Source: Biscogniauxia marginata | Taxonomy: Eukaryota > Ascomycota > Sordariomycetes > Xylariales > Xylariaceae | Direction of reading: 5' to 3' | DNA: 64,000 nt | NCBI GenBank assembly: GCA_022695795.1 | Contig: MU404178.1 | Location: 50,767 to 114,766 of the forward strand | Part shown: positions 1 to 11,734 of the stretch, piece by piece | Layout: the number at the start of each line of letters is the position of its first letter | How positions within the stretch are numbered: the first letter of the stretch is position 1 | Notes under the pieces: model-generated | Databases searched by the model: none | What the model saw: only the letters and a program-made list of their open reading frames with translations | What the model was told of the DNA's origin: nothing | Position numbers and translations under genes: made by a program

Positions 1-1241
1 ACTACGGCGTCGTCTCACAAGACCAGGCATCTTCGCAGGCCATCGGGTCGACGTTCTATTCGCGGGACAACCGCGTGAACATAACCGTCGTGAGACCCAG
101 AGACTCGAACAATTTCGGCGAGTCAAGATTATATAGCGACCATCTTTGGCATGTTTGTAAGTTCAGCTAAGGAAAGAAAGAAAAAGGATAAGATGGGTCG
201 CTTGCGTGGCTAAGCCGCTGACTTTGCCGAACTATAGCAAGCCTTCCGGAGCCCTTGACACGGACTGGAAACCAGAGCACTAATGCCACATCGGAGAGCA
301 ATCTGGTTCTGGATACCGTGATTGCGAATTTCAGTCTCCCTGCTTGGAGCGGAAATCCGTCCAGTATCGGCGTCGGTATCGATAACTCTTTGACTCGCTA
401 TATCTTCTACATAGGCAACGACAGCCAGCTATACCAGCTCTACAACGGCGAGGGCTACTGGGCCCCTTCCGAACGGCCCGACGAGACCTCCTGGCCTGCG
501 GCCGACACCGCCGGGGGCCCTCTCGGCATTGCGAGCGACTCTAACACCCAGGCGATACGTCTTTACTACACGAGCGGCGGTAAGGTCGTAGAGGTCGCGA
601 GCAACGACGGCAAGTGGGCAGAGGCCACCGTTCTCCCGTCCGTCAACGAAACCCAGCCGACGTCCTCGTCAGACCCGAGCGGCACCAGCACGTCGGGAGC
701 TACGCCTAATGGCGGTCTCAGCGGGAGTGCCAAGGCTGGCGTCAGCGCCGGCGTCACGATAGGCGTGATAGCGATCGGGGGCATGGCCGCCGCCCTCTTC
801 CTGCTGCGCAGACGACAGCGCCAACTCGATGCTGCTGCTGCTACAGCCGCCGCCGCCAGTGCAGGGAGTGGGAACGATCAGAATACGACGTACGGCAGCC
901 AACCGCCGAGCGAGCTCGTCGGCGCGGCGTACAGGAACAATGCGCACGACGGATACGCGCCCCAGGGCTACCCGCCACAACAGCCCCTGATGTACTCGGT
1001 AGACCAGAATGGTTACGCGCAGGCGGCGGCGTATTCGCACCCACAGCAGCAGCAGCAAGGCGGCGGCGGCGGCTGGGGGGCCTACGACGCGGCGACGAAC
1101 GGCGGTGACCAGTACCCCCTACAACAGTACAGCCATAACTACCAGCAACCTCCGAACTACTATCATCATCCGCAGGAGATGCCGGCCCAGAGCCGACCGG
1201 TCGAGATGATGGGCGAGGGACACTATAAGGAGGCGCCGTGA
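1..1241 (+). CDS. Lectin-like single-pass membrane protein (5' partial)
   Basis: The gene runs in from the left edge. Reading frame 3 is open from base 3 to a GTAAGT donor at 157. An acceptor TAG ends at 237, and the joined phase flows into a long frame ending in TGA at 1239-1241. The lumenal part carries aromatic-rich segments (YIFYIGNDSQLYQLY, IRLYYTSGGKVVEVASNDGKW) of the kind found in fungal fucose-specific-lectin-like beta-propeller blades. A Ser/Thr/Pro linker leads to one membrane helix (about 741-806), a basic RRRQRQ stop-transfer patch, and a Gln/Tyr/Pro/Gly-rich cytoplasmic tail. I infer a cell-surface or vacuolar membrane protein with an extracellular sugar-binding-like domain. The fucose specificity is not shown by the sequence. 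The start codon and N-terminus lie outside the window. Confidence 0.72.
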
Positions 1242-2977
1242 TAGTGATACATGGCAGTTTCATGGGAATAAATGATGTGCAAGAAAGGAAATAAGTTCTT
1301 ACGAGTTTAATTTAATGGAGGTGAGAGTGATCGATGGCGAGTGTTGCCCCGAGAGAGGATAGATATATATATATCTACAGGGGAGAAAGAGAAACAATAG
1401 AAAGACAGGAGAAAGGGGGATTCTAGGGAGATGAGTTGTGTTGGGGGGGTATGAGAGGGAGAGCATTAACCTACCTACTTGGCAACCCTCCCCAACAGTT
1501 CGCTCGCGGAGCTGATAATACCCTAACTAGTTAACATAGTGGACAATAGGTTTAAAGGAGTAGGTGAAGAGGGGAAAGGGGGAAGGATATACTGCCATAG
1601 AGAGAGAGAGAGAGAGTAAAGTATCGTTATTTACTTATCAGGTGTGTACTATATCATCGACTTTGTATATATATGCACATATGGATACCTTAAGTATTTA
1701 TCTATCTTACTCTTAGATAAATATATATATTCTCACAAGTTATCTTTTCTGTAATTTGGCCCTTTAAACAATCAATTCAGTCTTGAAAAAAAAAAGAATC
1801 AAGCATGATTAACCTTCCAAGGTCTTTGTCCACACTGATTACCTGGTTCCGTCTAAAACGCTGTTCACATACCTTATTTACCAATCCTTACCAGAAAGCT
1901 CCGCTAATGTCACCACGATAGAGAAGGATTCACAGTATCACAAGAACACAAACAAGCACACATTCGGAGGCTTTGGGGAAGCAAGCAGCGCATTATGATT
2001 ATAGACGCACGATGTGCAGATGTTCACCTATCAACCTAGGTATCTATCTGCGATTGCGGAAAAATGCAAGCGAAATGAACCGAGGCATGCGAGGGGGAGA
2101 AATGAGTAAAACCAGAGCCTTTACTTTTTCTTCTTTGTACTTGCAACTCAAGGGTGAGATGGGAGCAGAAGAAAGAAAAGAAAGAAAGGACTCATGGTTA
2201 ACAAACCTCCTATGCTGCCTGTCTATTCACGAATTCCTCTCTCCTAATTTTTTGTCCGTCCCTCCCTGATTTTTGGTGACCGTCCGACCGACCGTTCATC
2301 AATTCATGAACCAGTGTGTGCGCGCACAAATTGCGCGAATGCGTGATGCCATTGTCATGATGCCGTGAAGCAAGAAACCATCTATGCTGCAATAGAGAGA
2401 AAAAAGAGAAAGGGGGATATCAAATCATGCCCTGTCATGCCTAAAGAGGAATCTGCATTTGGTGTACCTGACCACAGGTGGCTAGATTTTTTTTTCTAGT
2501 CGCCGACTAGAAAGGGGCTGGCAAAAAGGGGTGCAGAGATGAGAAACTGTAAGGCCAGGCGATCTATGATCCGGTCCCTTCGGTCCATCCTGCCGCCTAT
2601 AGCCAAGCCGTCCAATGCTGAATGGCCAATACCATCAACATGCTAGTCTCCAGGGGTGAAAGGCAAAGCCAGTAAACGGTGGAATCATGAAGTGTGCGAG
2701 AAAACCGGGCAGGGCAGAAAGACAATCGCAATGAGAAATATGTGCAGAGAAGCAGAATAGTATAGTCGTACAAATATGGCCCCGGACGCCAATGTCTGTT
2801 GCCACTATAACAAGCCCGTTGTGAGATGCCATGACGATGTGACCACGTATTCCGCGTGTGACGGGCCAGGGAGAATATGGGAAGAGGGGAGCCTATGGCT
2901 ACTTGCTTCCGTGCTTCGCGATTTCTTAGCACGAATAGTAAGTAACGGTCGATACCGAGATAAGACTAGTCGGATCA
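1242..2977. other. Intergenic, simple-sequence rich
   Basis: This is the convergent interval between the lectin-like gene and the 3' end of the SNF2 gene. It holds AT-rich stretches, a short (AT)n run near 1364-1376, a (GA)n run near 1601-1616, and purine-rich strings. The open frames are short and not protein-like. I see no RNA gene; it is probably 3' UTRs plus spacer. Confidence 0.6.
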
Positions 2978-5900
2978 TCAGTTGCTGATGCCAAAGAGGT
3001 ACCTAAGCTCGCTGGCACCAAGACGTCCGATGTTGCTAGCAGCTTTCTCATCTAGGGCTGCGTCGACCAATGCTCGCTTTTCATTCTGCAGGTTTATGAT
3101 GCGATCCTCAACTGTATCCTTGATGAGGATGCGATGGACCTTGACTGGCTTTTGCTGACCAATCCGGTAAGCCCGGTCAATTGCTTGCATCTCGATGTAA
3201 GGATTCCAGAAGGGATCCATGATGATTACCTGGGACGCGGCTGTGAGATTGAGACCAGCATTGCCAGCTTTCAAAGAAACCAACATAACTTTCGCTTCGT
3301 CTTTTTCTTGGAAGTCGCGGGCAGCATTATCTCGTTGCGCTGCGGTCATGCTCCCATCATACCGGCGGTAGTTGATTTTGAGTTCGTTCTTGATTGAGAC
3401 CTCAAGTAGATCAAGGAGGATAGTCCACTGTGAGAAGACAATCGTCTTCTCCTCCGTGGATTGGATCTCAGCAATGAGATCGCGACACTTGTCAACCTTT
3501 GCTGAAGGAAGCCAAATTCTCTTCAGGTAGTTCATGTATCTCTTGTGAGCACGCGGATTCCGCGAGGCATTTTTCCGCAGTTGGTTCAGCATATGTGGCT
3601 GGAGCTCCATCTCCTTCTTCTTGCCCTTCTTCTTGGCCTTGGACTTCTTGGCCCTGGCCTTGGATTTCTTGGACTTTTCATCGATAGACCGGCTGATAGC
3701 ATCGTTAATATCCTCTAGATCACTAGAATCATCAACAACTAAGCGCTGTCGCTTTTTAGCTGAGCTGTGAGTGCGAACAGGCTCTCTGTCGTCTTCATCG
3801 TCAAGGTCATTATCATCCACAACGAAGCCTGCAAGATTGCCTTTGTCATCGACTTCATCTGCATAGTCATCTAATTCCGATGCCGTGTCGGAGTCAAGAT
3901 CGCTATCCATCTCTTCATCATCCTCGGGGGCTGTCGGTTCAACAGCCTCTGGCATGTACACTCGTTTAAAAATCTCGTAGGTGATCACCTTCTTGGTGTT
4001 GATGTCGCCGCGGCACTCAGGACAATTCATGTGCTCATTTTCCTGACCAGCTTGGAGGTTCTGTGCCTTCGCACCCTCTACGAGCCGGAGAAAGCAGGAT
4101 GAACATAGATCGTGGCCGCAGGGGAGCATAATGGACGGGTTCTCAACTACGTCCATGCAGATGGGGCATTCAAAGCCCTCTGATTCCTTGATGCGCTTAA
4201 CAACCTCTGAATCGAGTGTTTTCGCCAGTTCAAGCATCACATCCTCTGGAACTTCGTTATTAACGAGTTCAACATCTCCGATATGTAGATACGGATGACA
4301 GCATGCTTGTCGGAGTCGCAACAGGATGGCCAGGGCGTTTGCATAGTGCTTTCCCACGGTTCCTGCTCTAAGGTACTTGTTGAACTGGACGCGACTGTCT
4401 GATTCTAGGTCGCGATAATACAGTGCCTCATCCTCTGAAAAGACAACGTAAACTATTTCCTCTGTCTTCTCCTCGAGCGTGATAATCGGTTGGCCATCGA
4501 TTTCAGAGGTTTTGCTTCGTCGAAGCATGATTGCCTTTAGAAGAGCTTGGAGTTTTCGCATTGCCTCTGCTGATGGGGTGCCTCCTTTACTGCTGAGAGA
4601 GCCGAAATCCTATAGCCGTATGATTAGCTATATATAATGAAGTCTGCACCTAATAACTTACTCTTCGGAATATCTGGGGCACGCAGTAGGGCTTGATATG
4701 CAAGAATTGTATCAACGAGGCCAACTCCGACACAGAGTTCATCATCGGTGTGCCAGTGAGGCACCACCGATATTGCGCCTTAAGCTGATATGCAGCTCTT
4801 GCAGTCTTGCTCTTTGGGTTCTTGATGCATTGAGCTTCGTCAAGAATCACCCTATGAAAGAGGCTTTTTGGTCCGATTAACGGACAGACTCTCGACAAGT
4901 GTTCTTGGTCAACAACACCATTCACTGCGCCGATTTTCTTGGTGTAGTTTTCTAGCTTTGTGAACTCGGAAGCCAGTAATCCATAAGTTGTCATTACCAC
5001 GTCATAGGTGCTGAGTTCTTCGTAACTAGTCTTCTTGTTATGAAACATGAAGACACTGAGTCTATGTGAAGGCTTCAGCTTTGTCCGAATCTCGCGCTCC
5101 CACTGGCGTATCAGTGCAACGGGCCCAATGATAAGGGTTGTCTAAAATCATTAGCTAAGGTCGAGGAAGTCCTCTATAGAAACATACCTTCGCAGGACGC
5201 TGGCTAGGGTCCGTATGGCTTTGGGCCTGGTTGCTGACTATGAGGGCCAGGCTGGAAATCGTCTTGCCAAGGCCCATGTCATCTGCTAGGATTCCTCCTC
5301 TCTTGCCCTGATCGTTTTCCATACCCTTCATCCATGATAAGGCTACTCGCTGGTGCTTATAGAGGGAGCACGCAACTGCTTCGGGCGTGCCATCCTGTCC
5401 CTCTTCCAGGATCTCGGTATCGGGGCGGATGTTGGCCAGAAGCTCTTTTATCTGGGTTTGATCAGATGTTGCGTACCTCCCAAGGTCACCGAGATCACTA
5501 AGGTCTCCGATAATGCGTCTAACATCATCTGAGAAGGGGATCCCGTTACCATCCGTACCATTCGCATAGTCAAAGTTGTTTGTGCGATTGATAATTTGAC
5601 TGAGGTTCATACCAGAACGAGGTCCTGCACCGTGTCCTGAGGCAAAGGAATCGTTATCTTGCGGAGCTTGAGCTTCTTCTGCATCAGGACGTGGGTCACG
5701 GGCATCCCGCACAGTGGGAGGATGTAATCTGCCATAAGCAGATGCAGGAGATGAATCGGATTTTAGGTGAGTGGCAATCCGAGGTGAGCCCAAGACTAGC
5801 GCGGGAAATTCTGGCAGATTTAATCCATTAGAGGGGTACGTCGTCATGTCACCATTGCCAGAGTCATCGGCGGCCATGCTTCCATTGGGCGATTGAGAAT

Positions 5901-6775
5901 GCATCCGACCTGAATGAGAAGCCATTGATAGCAGACCGGACATAGGCGAGGACGCGGATAGTGAGTTGTTAAGTTCATCATCCAAGCGCCTAGCGTATGC
6001 AGCGTCTTGTTCCTCTCTTCGCCTCTTGTCGTTCAAATCCTGAAATCCCAGTCTTTGACTTTCTACCAAGTCTTCTCCAGAAAGGTCGATAGGCTGCAAG
6101 TCATCAAAGGTGAAACTGCTCCTGAACGGGCCTGGGCTAGTCCGACGGGACTTGGAAGGCCCAGTAAGCGCATCAAATGCATCACCGCCGAAGTGGGTAC
6201 CAAATGAACGCTTCTTACTATTACTAGCAGTAGAGGAGTTTGACTGAGTATCACCCCACAAGTCATTGCGACTTGTTGACGGTGCGGGAGGCCAAAGGAA
6301 ACCATCCCACTCAGAACGAGGCCCTGCGATTTTATTGTTATTATTAATACTTTGTACCTATGGAAAATATGCTACTTGGGTGTGGAGGTAGAAGAGAAGG
6401 AGAAACTTACTGTTGTCGTGGCTCGGCATGTCGGCGGGTGTTTTCTTGAACGAATCTAGAGAGTGGTGGTTAGAAGTTGAGGTGAGGAGCAGGACAGGAT
6501 GAGACAACAGAAGAAAGGTGAGATGGCAAGAGCTGTGACATAAATAAGAGGTACGTACTGTTCGGCTGTGCACCTCTGGTTCTTGCCAGTTGTTGCTCGA
6601 GAGATTTGATCTCAGCCTTGAGCTCAGCCCTTTTGGCAGGTGTATCCTCGCTAGAACCTTCCAGAGAATCTAGCAGAATTTGTTGGAGTTGAAGTTCATC
6701 TTCGATTTCCTCTGGAGAATCGAGGGCAGGCTGGGAAAAGGAGGCAGCAGAGGGGGGAGGGTTGGAAGATGCCAT
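2978..6775 (-). CDS. ULS1: SNF2-family ATPase with RING finger (Uls1/Ris1 type)
   Basis: Five exons on the minus strand: 6775-6559, 6455-6411, 6323-5188, 5141-4662, 4609-2978. All phases agree, giving about 1169 residues. The N-terminus is disordered. The SNF2 ATPase half has Walker A DDMGLGKT (about 436-442) and a DEAQ box (567-570). A C3HC4 RING (CPIC...CGHDLCSSC...CPEC, about 774-825) interrupts the helicase, then comes an acidic linker, a Lys-rich NLS-like patch (about 940-958) and helicase C (KTIVFSQW; NAGLNLTAA; AYRIGQQ). This architecture is that of yeast Uls1/Ris1 and S. pombe Rrp1/Rrp2, DNA translocases acting on SUMOylated chromatin proteins with ubiquitin-ligase potential. Rad5 is the main alternative, but no HIRAN domain is visible. 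The product is probably nuclear. Donors are canonical (GTACGT, GTAAGT, GTATGT). Confidence 0.9.
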
Positions 6776-8691
6776 GGTCCTCTTTGGGTCCCTCTCTTAG
6801 GATAGGGACAGGTTTGGCGGGCAGGCTAGTAGGCAGGCAATGAATGTTGTGATACCTTGTGCCCGTCTTTGTCTCTGTCTGCAAGGCGCTGTATGCGGCT
6901 TGTCATGCAGGCATAGGTCTTAGGAGGCGAAGGGTTGCAGGAAGGCAAATCGGTAGGTGACCAATGACCAGTGCGACAGGTCACCTCGGGTAGCTTTCCT
7001 GTCTGCCCACCAGGCAAGGACGAAGCGCGATGGGGATATGATCAAAGGTGAGGTGTCAGTTGTGGTGTTTTGGGGAATGGGAGATGGCGATGGAAATTGC
7101 GGATGTGATGAAAAAGATGACAAGGGGAAGAAAGAGGATACCTAGGATGCTTAGGTAGGGGTGGGTATGCGTGCACGAAGAGAATAAGAGTGGGAGGTAG
7201 AAGGAGAAGGGAAAGAAAAGGGTTAAAAAAACGAAGAAGCACGAATACCACCGAAAAGGTTATTGATGCGCGAGAAATTATGGTCAACTTGACGGCTGCA
7301 GGCTGTGACGGACTGGGCCTTGCCCGTAGGTAAAGGTGGTTTCCCTCAATCAAGGCTGTGGTCTGTAGGCAGCTCGAACAAACGCACAATTCGGTACGCA
7401 CTGCTCTCGGATGTAGGCTGGAGAGCTGGAGAACTTTTGCAGGATCTCTTCTCGGGATTCGTGTGCGAGAAGCAGGTTGGAGATGGAAAATGGTGGATGG
7501 ATGAAGTTGCATGTGAAAAGGTACTTTACAAACCCCAGTCACCAAGTCTCAAAGTGGGCAATTTCTAGAAGGCAGTTGTGAAGGTCGCGTTGATGGACGG
7601 ACGCGTTCTGCGTCAATTAGACCCCTGGCCCGCCTAAGGTTTCCCTCCTTGGGGGCAACGCCCCATTTATTCCCCCGGGAGACCACGAGCTTAGCAGGTA
7701 CGACTTCAGGTACCTACTGTAGCCTGCAACCCCGGCCCCACCCACAGTCCATCATCTGCAAGCAATTAAGCAGTAGCCAACTTACATATGTGGTACATTT
7801 GGGTTACTCTGCCTACCATACATACCCAGGTACCTAAAGGTATACCTCCACTATAAAGTTATTAAAGTACCTAGGTACCTACATACTTGACCTAGATAAT
7901 CAATATACCTTGGGTACCTGGTATATATAAAACCTATTTATGTAGATAAAAAGGAAAGACATTTGCTAGGTATTAAGGCTATGACATCTAGGTACCTAGG
8001 TATTTGACATCTACCTCTACCAAGGATAGCCTCATACTACTATATACCTTGGAATCCACTCACCCAAGAGTCTTGGCAGCCTTGTTGCAATGGTAAAGAC
8101 GTCCATATTTAGTGTACGCCTTAGGTGGACTTTTAGCAGCCTTCTTATTATAGAAGTCTACCATGTACCTTGGATACGACGTAAATAGTACGTAGGTACA
8201 TACTAGCCTAGGAATTCCACTGTACGTGGGCAGGTACCTGCTGACGGGAATGACGCTTGGCATCTGGCCAAAGGCCTGCCCCACATACATAAAATGCAAG
8301 GAGGAACATTAGTGCCCGGCCCCTGTGTGATTACCTATACAGATTACCTCCTTAGGTACCCAAACAGTCGGGTTCTGATGATGTCATCGGTATTCCATCT
8401 ATAGGTACGTCCGTGGGTTTGAAGTGCCTCGTTCTGCTTTGCCTAACAAGTAAGGCCTATCTACGATATCCAATCGTGTATATTATTCCAGAATAAACCC
8501 TTGTTGCGTACACGTAGGAATCGATGCTTTATGTCGCGCCGCAAACACTAACTCAATACCAAGTATCGCCTCATCTGTCAGCCAGCAATCTAAGTGCTTA
8601 CCTATATTATTAACCGCCCGCAACTCCAAAACCACCAAAATGGCCTTTTCTCTGGCAGCTCCATGTTCTATCCAACCCTTTATCGATCAGC
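6776..8691. other. Divergent promoter interval, SNF2 gene / glycosyltransferase
   Basis: About 1.9 kb between two divergent starts. The left half is GC-moderate with pyrimidine/purine tracts and is probably the SNF2 gene's leader and promoter. A perfect GC hairpin (GGGGCAACGCCCC) lies near 7652-7664. From about 7780 to 8060 the DNA is AT-rich and studded with GGTACCTAGGTA-type palindromes (7867-7880, 7989-8002). ORFs here look random. Confidence 0.5.
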
Positions 8692-8729
8692 ATGTCAGAT
8701 TCGAAGCGGGTACTTCTCATGACCAATAG
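8640..8729 (+). promoter_or_regulatory. Upstream ORF overlapping the glycosyltransferase start
   Basis: An ATG in strong context (CCAAAATGG) at 8640 opens a 29-residue frame ending in TAG at 8727-8729. It is out of frame with, and overlaps, the main ATG at 8692. If the transcript includes 8640, ribosomes would have to leak past it to make the enzyme. Alternatively, transcription starts downstream of 8640. Confidence 0.4.
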
Positions 8730-10362
8730 CGAATACGGACAGGCCAATGTTCACTTAGCGGTAGCTCACGCGCTACTACAACAAGATGACCACGTCGAAG
8801 TCCATATCGCGAGCTTCAGACCCCTGAGGAAGAGTGTGTTGGGGATATCAGACTTAGCATGCCGGGACGCGCCTGGTGCTCGGCCCATCGCCTTTCACGA
8901 GCTTCCAGGTGCCACCATGTTCGACGCCCTGGTAAGGCCTAGGTTCAACTACTTTGAGAAGGCCCGGAAGCCGCTCAATTTCTGGACGACGCTCCAAAAC
9001 ACAAAAATCATTTGTCATGTCGCCTGTGGCCCCTGGGATGCCGACGAGTCTGTTCGGATATTTCGTCGCACCCTAGAAATCATCGCTGAGGTAGAGCCAG
9101 ACATCATTGCCATCGACAATTTCCTGGCGCCTTCTCTATCTGCCTGCCAGCACTTTCGTCTGAGATACCTCGTCCTTTCGCCGAATACGTTGAAGGACTT
9201 CAGTCTTATGTTTCAGCCAAACATGCCATTTTTGTGGAGGTTTCCCGCGTGAGTGCATCGTATTCAGCAATAGGAACGTTGCTAATCCCGCTCTGCAGGT
9301 TTGCGACGGGTTACCCCTTTCCATTGCCATGGCATCTCATACCGGCAAACATGTTTTTTAACCTTCTGTATGTGATGATCTTCTTATCCGTCTTCTCATT
9401 CGATGTCCGTACGCGTAAGATCAAGAAAGCTTTATACGATCAATTCGGTGCGAAGCGCACCTCGTGTTTTAGCTTGTTCAGAGACCCCCCAGACAGTGTT
9501 CAGATATTGTGTGCGAACCGAATTGAAATAGAGATGCAACCCCTCGAACTACCGCCACACGTAATACCATGCGGCCCAATTCTGTGTCCATCTCCCCCGG
9601 TAGTCGCCGTCGATCCGGGTCTCTTCGAGTGGCTCTCCCAGGGTCCCACAGTCATGATCAATCTTGGCACACATGTCCGATGGAGCGAAGCGCTCACTAT
9701 CGAGATGACAAGCGCCCTTCGATATCTGCTTGACAGGGTTTCAAATGACCCTAGCCTTTCTAAACTTCAAATATTGTGGAAATTGAAGCCAGATCCTGAC
9801 CAGGATTTCGATGTTGCCCCGGGTTCCAAGATATACGAAAAGCTCGAGAAGGAAATCAATCAAGGCCGCGTCAAGATTGAATCGTGGCTCAAAGCAACGC
9901 CGTACTCGATCCTCGAGACGGGACAAATTATACTCTCAATTAATCATGCCGGCGCTAGCTCGTTCTATGAATGTCTATGGTAAGGTCTGTTCCCGTTCTC
10001 TGGGAATATAGCTAACGGCTACCATCAGGTTTGGGGTACCACAGGTGTTGCTCCCTCAGTGGTTCGACTGCTACGATTTCGCCGAGCGCGCCGAGTTCCT
10101 AGGCATTGGCGTACACGGCTGCAGAAAGTCTCAACCCCACTGGACATCCGGGGAGCTTGGGCCAAAACTAGAGCTCGCTTTAAGGGGAAGCAAGGCCATA
10201 GAGATGAGGAAGAAGGCAGCTGAGCTAGTTAGTTTATGTAAGGGGAATGAAAAGGGCACGGGGAGAGATGTTGCAGCTAGGCATATCCTCAGCAAGATTA
10301 AGACAGGCGAAAAGAGACAGAGCATCGTAAGGGAAGAGGGTAGTATAGTCGACCGGCAATGA
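8692..10362 (+). CDS. GT1-like UDP-glycosyltransferase
   Basis: Three exons, 8692-9248, 9299-9979 and 10029-10362, with introns of 50 and 49 bases (GTGAGT and GTAAGG donors, CAG acceptors), give 523 residues. The N-terminal half has the GT-B start (VLLMTNSEYGQANVHLAVA), where a His sits as in the acceptor-side catalytic position of the family. The C-terminal half carries the nucleotide-sugar signature NHAGASSFYECLWFGVPQVL (401-420) followed by LPQWFDCYDFAERAE, matching the GT1 pattern HxGxxSxxE...P...D. A hydrophobic stretch (MFFNLLYVMIFLSVF) lies mid-protein and may be a membrane contact. Likely reaction: transfer of a sugar from UDP-sugar to a small lipophilic acceptor or sterol. The acceptor cannot be read from sequence. 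No biosynthetic cluster genes adjoin it. Confidence 0.83.
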
Positions 10363-10704
10363 TCGTATCAGCAGAACAAAATGTCAAGATCTTAAGTTTC
10401 TGCTGGGATAATTCGCATCGAATCAATTAGCTCTTCGTGGAGCATTGTGGTGAGGTATCTTCAGAGGCTAGGAAACAAATTCAGGGGGTAATCCAGGGGT
10501 TGATGCATCGTCTCCACCGCCCCGCCAGCGCTGAATGCCAGCTGTCAAAGTATCGGTGACGCCACGACCAGCCGCAAAACGGGACGTCGCCTACATGCAT
10601 TCAAACAACCACACCACTTTTCACGTTCATTTCATTCATTTTTTTTTTCTCCTCTTCTTCTTATGCTCAGATGCTCATAAATCAAACTATACGGAAGATA
10701 AATC
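10363..10704. other. Spacer and promoter of the Nudix gene
   Basis: This 342-base gap holds a T/C tract at about 10639-10663, directly before the Nudix start, as is common in fungal promoters. No other gene is visible. Confidence 0.5.
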
Positions 10705-11734
10705 ATGTCCTTCTCGAACGCGAAAGTGCTATCCTCAGAGCCCCTTGTGAGTCGGACACACCCTCGCACCGCAGGGGGGTTCCTCAGAAAGCCTCACACG
10801 ACAACACTTAACTGACGGCCCAACGTAGGCGAATAGCGAGGCGGTATGGACGAAACTGGTCAAGTAGGCGACAGTCCGTAAACAAACACCTTACTCAAGT
10901 TCTCTCAGAATCTGCTGTTTATTTATTGTCATCGTTCATAAATTTAAATTTCTTTTTGCTTCCTGTCTTCCTTTCTTTTCACTAACGGGTGGCGCGTTCG
11001 CTCGCTACCAGGTTGAACTATAGCGACTGCAAGTCCCAGACGCGGACGTGGGAGTCGGCGGAGCGCACGACACGGCCGAAGAGCAGCGATATCGACGGCG
11101 TCGGCATCATCGCGATCCTGGAGAAGCCCACGGGCGCGGAGATCGTGCTACAGAAGCAGTACCGCGCCCCGATCGACAGGGTCTGCATCGAGGTGCCTGC
11201 CGGCCTCATCGATGAGGGCGAGACTGCCGAGGAGGCGGCCGTGCGCGAGTTGAAGGAGGAGACGGGCTATATTGGCAAGGCCTCGGAGACCACGCCGATG
11301 ATGTTCAATGGTAGGGGTTTCTTTTTTTCCTTTTAATATTTCTGGGGCTGGTCCCAGCGCCCCTGAACCATTTGCAAACCAATAAATGGTTTACAAACAG
11401 CACATACCAAGCGGTAATATGTTTCTCTCTGTCTGTTCCCTCATTACCTTGGGAACTTCCCCAGACGCGATATCAGTAGCTAAGGTTCATACCAGATCCG
11501 GGGTTCTGCAACACCAACTTGCGAATGGTTCACGTCACCGTAGATATGAGCCTGCCAGAGAACCAAAATCTCAAGCCAGAGCTGGAGGAAGATGAATTCA
11601 TCGAGGTCTTCCTAGTGTCACTCGCCAACCTGTATGATGAGTGCAAGAGACTAGAGGCCGAGGGCTACGCCATCGACGCGCGGGTAGGGACGTTTGCCGA
11701 GGGAATCGAAGTTGCCAAGCAGTGGAAGCTCTAG
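10705..11734 (+). CDS. YSA1: ADP-ribose pyrophosphatase, Nudix family (Ysa1-like)
   Basis: Four exons (10705-10746, 10829-10863, 11012-11310, 11496-11734) give 204 residues. The joined N-terminus, MSFSNAKVLSSEPL then ANSEAVWTKLVKL, matches the fungal Ysa1 pattern (leader, then W-KL, then WESAERTTRPK). The Nudix box is GLIDEGETAEEAAVRELKEE (start of the box, 90-109), followed by TGY, with the REL-EE metal ligands intact. The C-terminus (FIEVFLVSL, ARVGTFAEGIEVAKQWKL) is also typical. Known family role: Mg-dependent hydrolysis of ADP-ribose to AMP and ribose 5-phosphate. The second donor (GTAGGC) is weak, but the join restores a conserved Lys codon. The third intron (185 bases) begins GTAGGG. 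The joined codon at 11310/11496 makes the conserved Asp-Pro-Gly-Phe segment. Confidence 0.88.

Noticed and set aside
7042..7545. 167-codon minus-strand frame upstream of the SNF2 gene
   Set aside because: Leu/Pro/Ser/His-biased translation of a pyrimidine-rich leader, with no domain.
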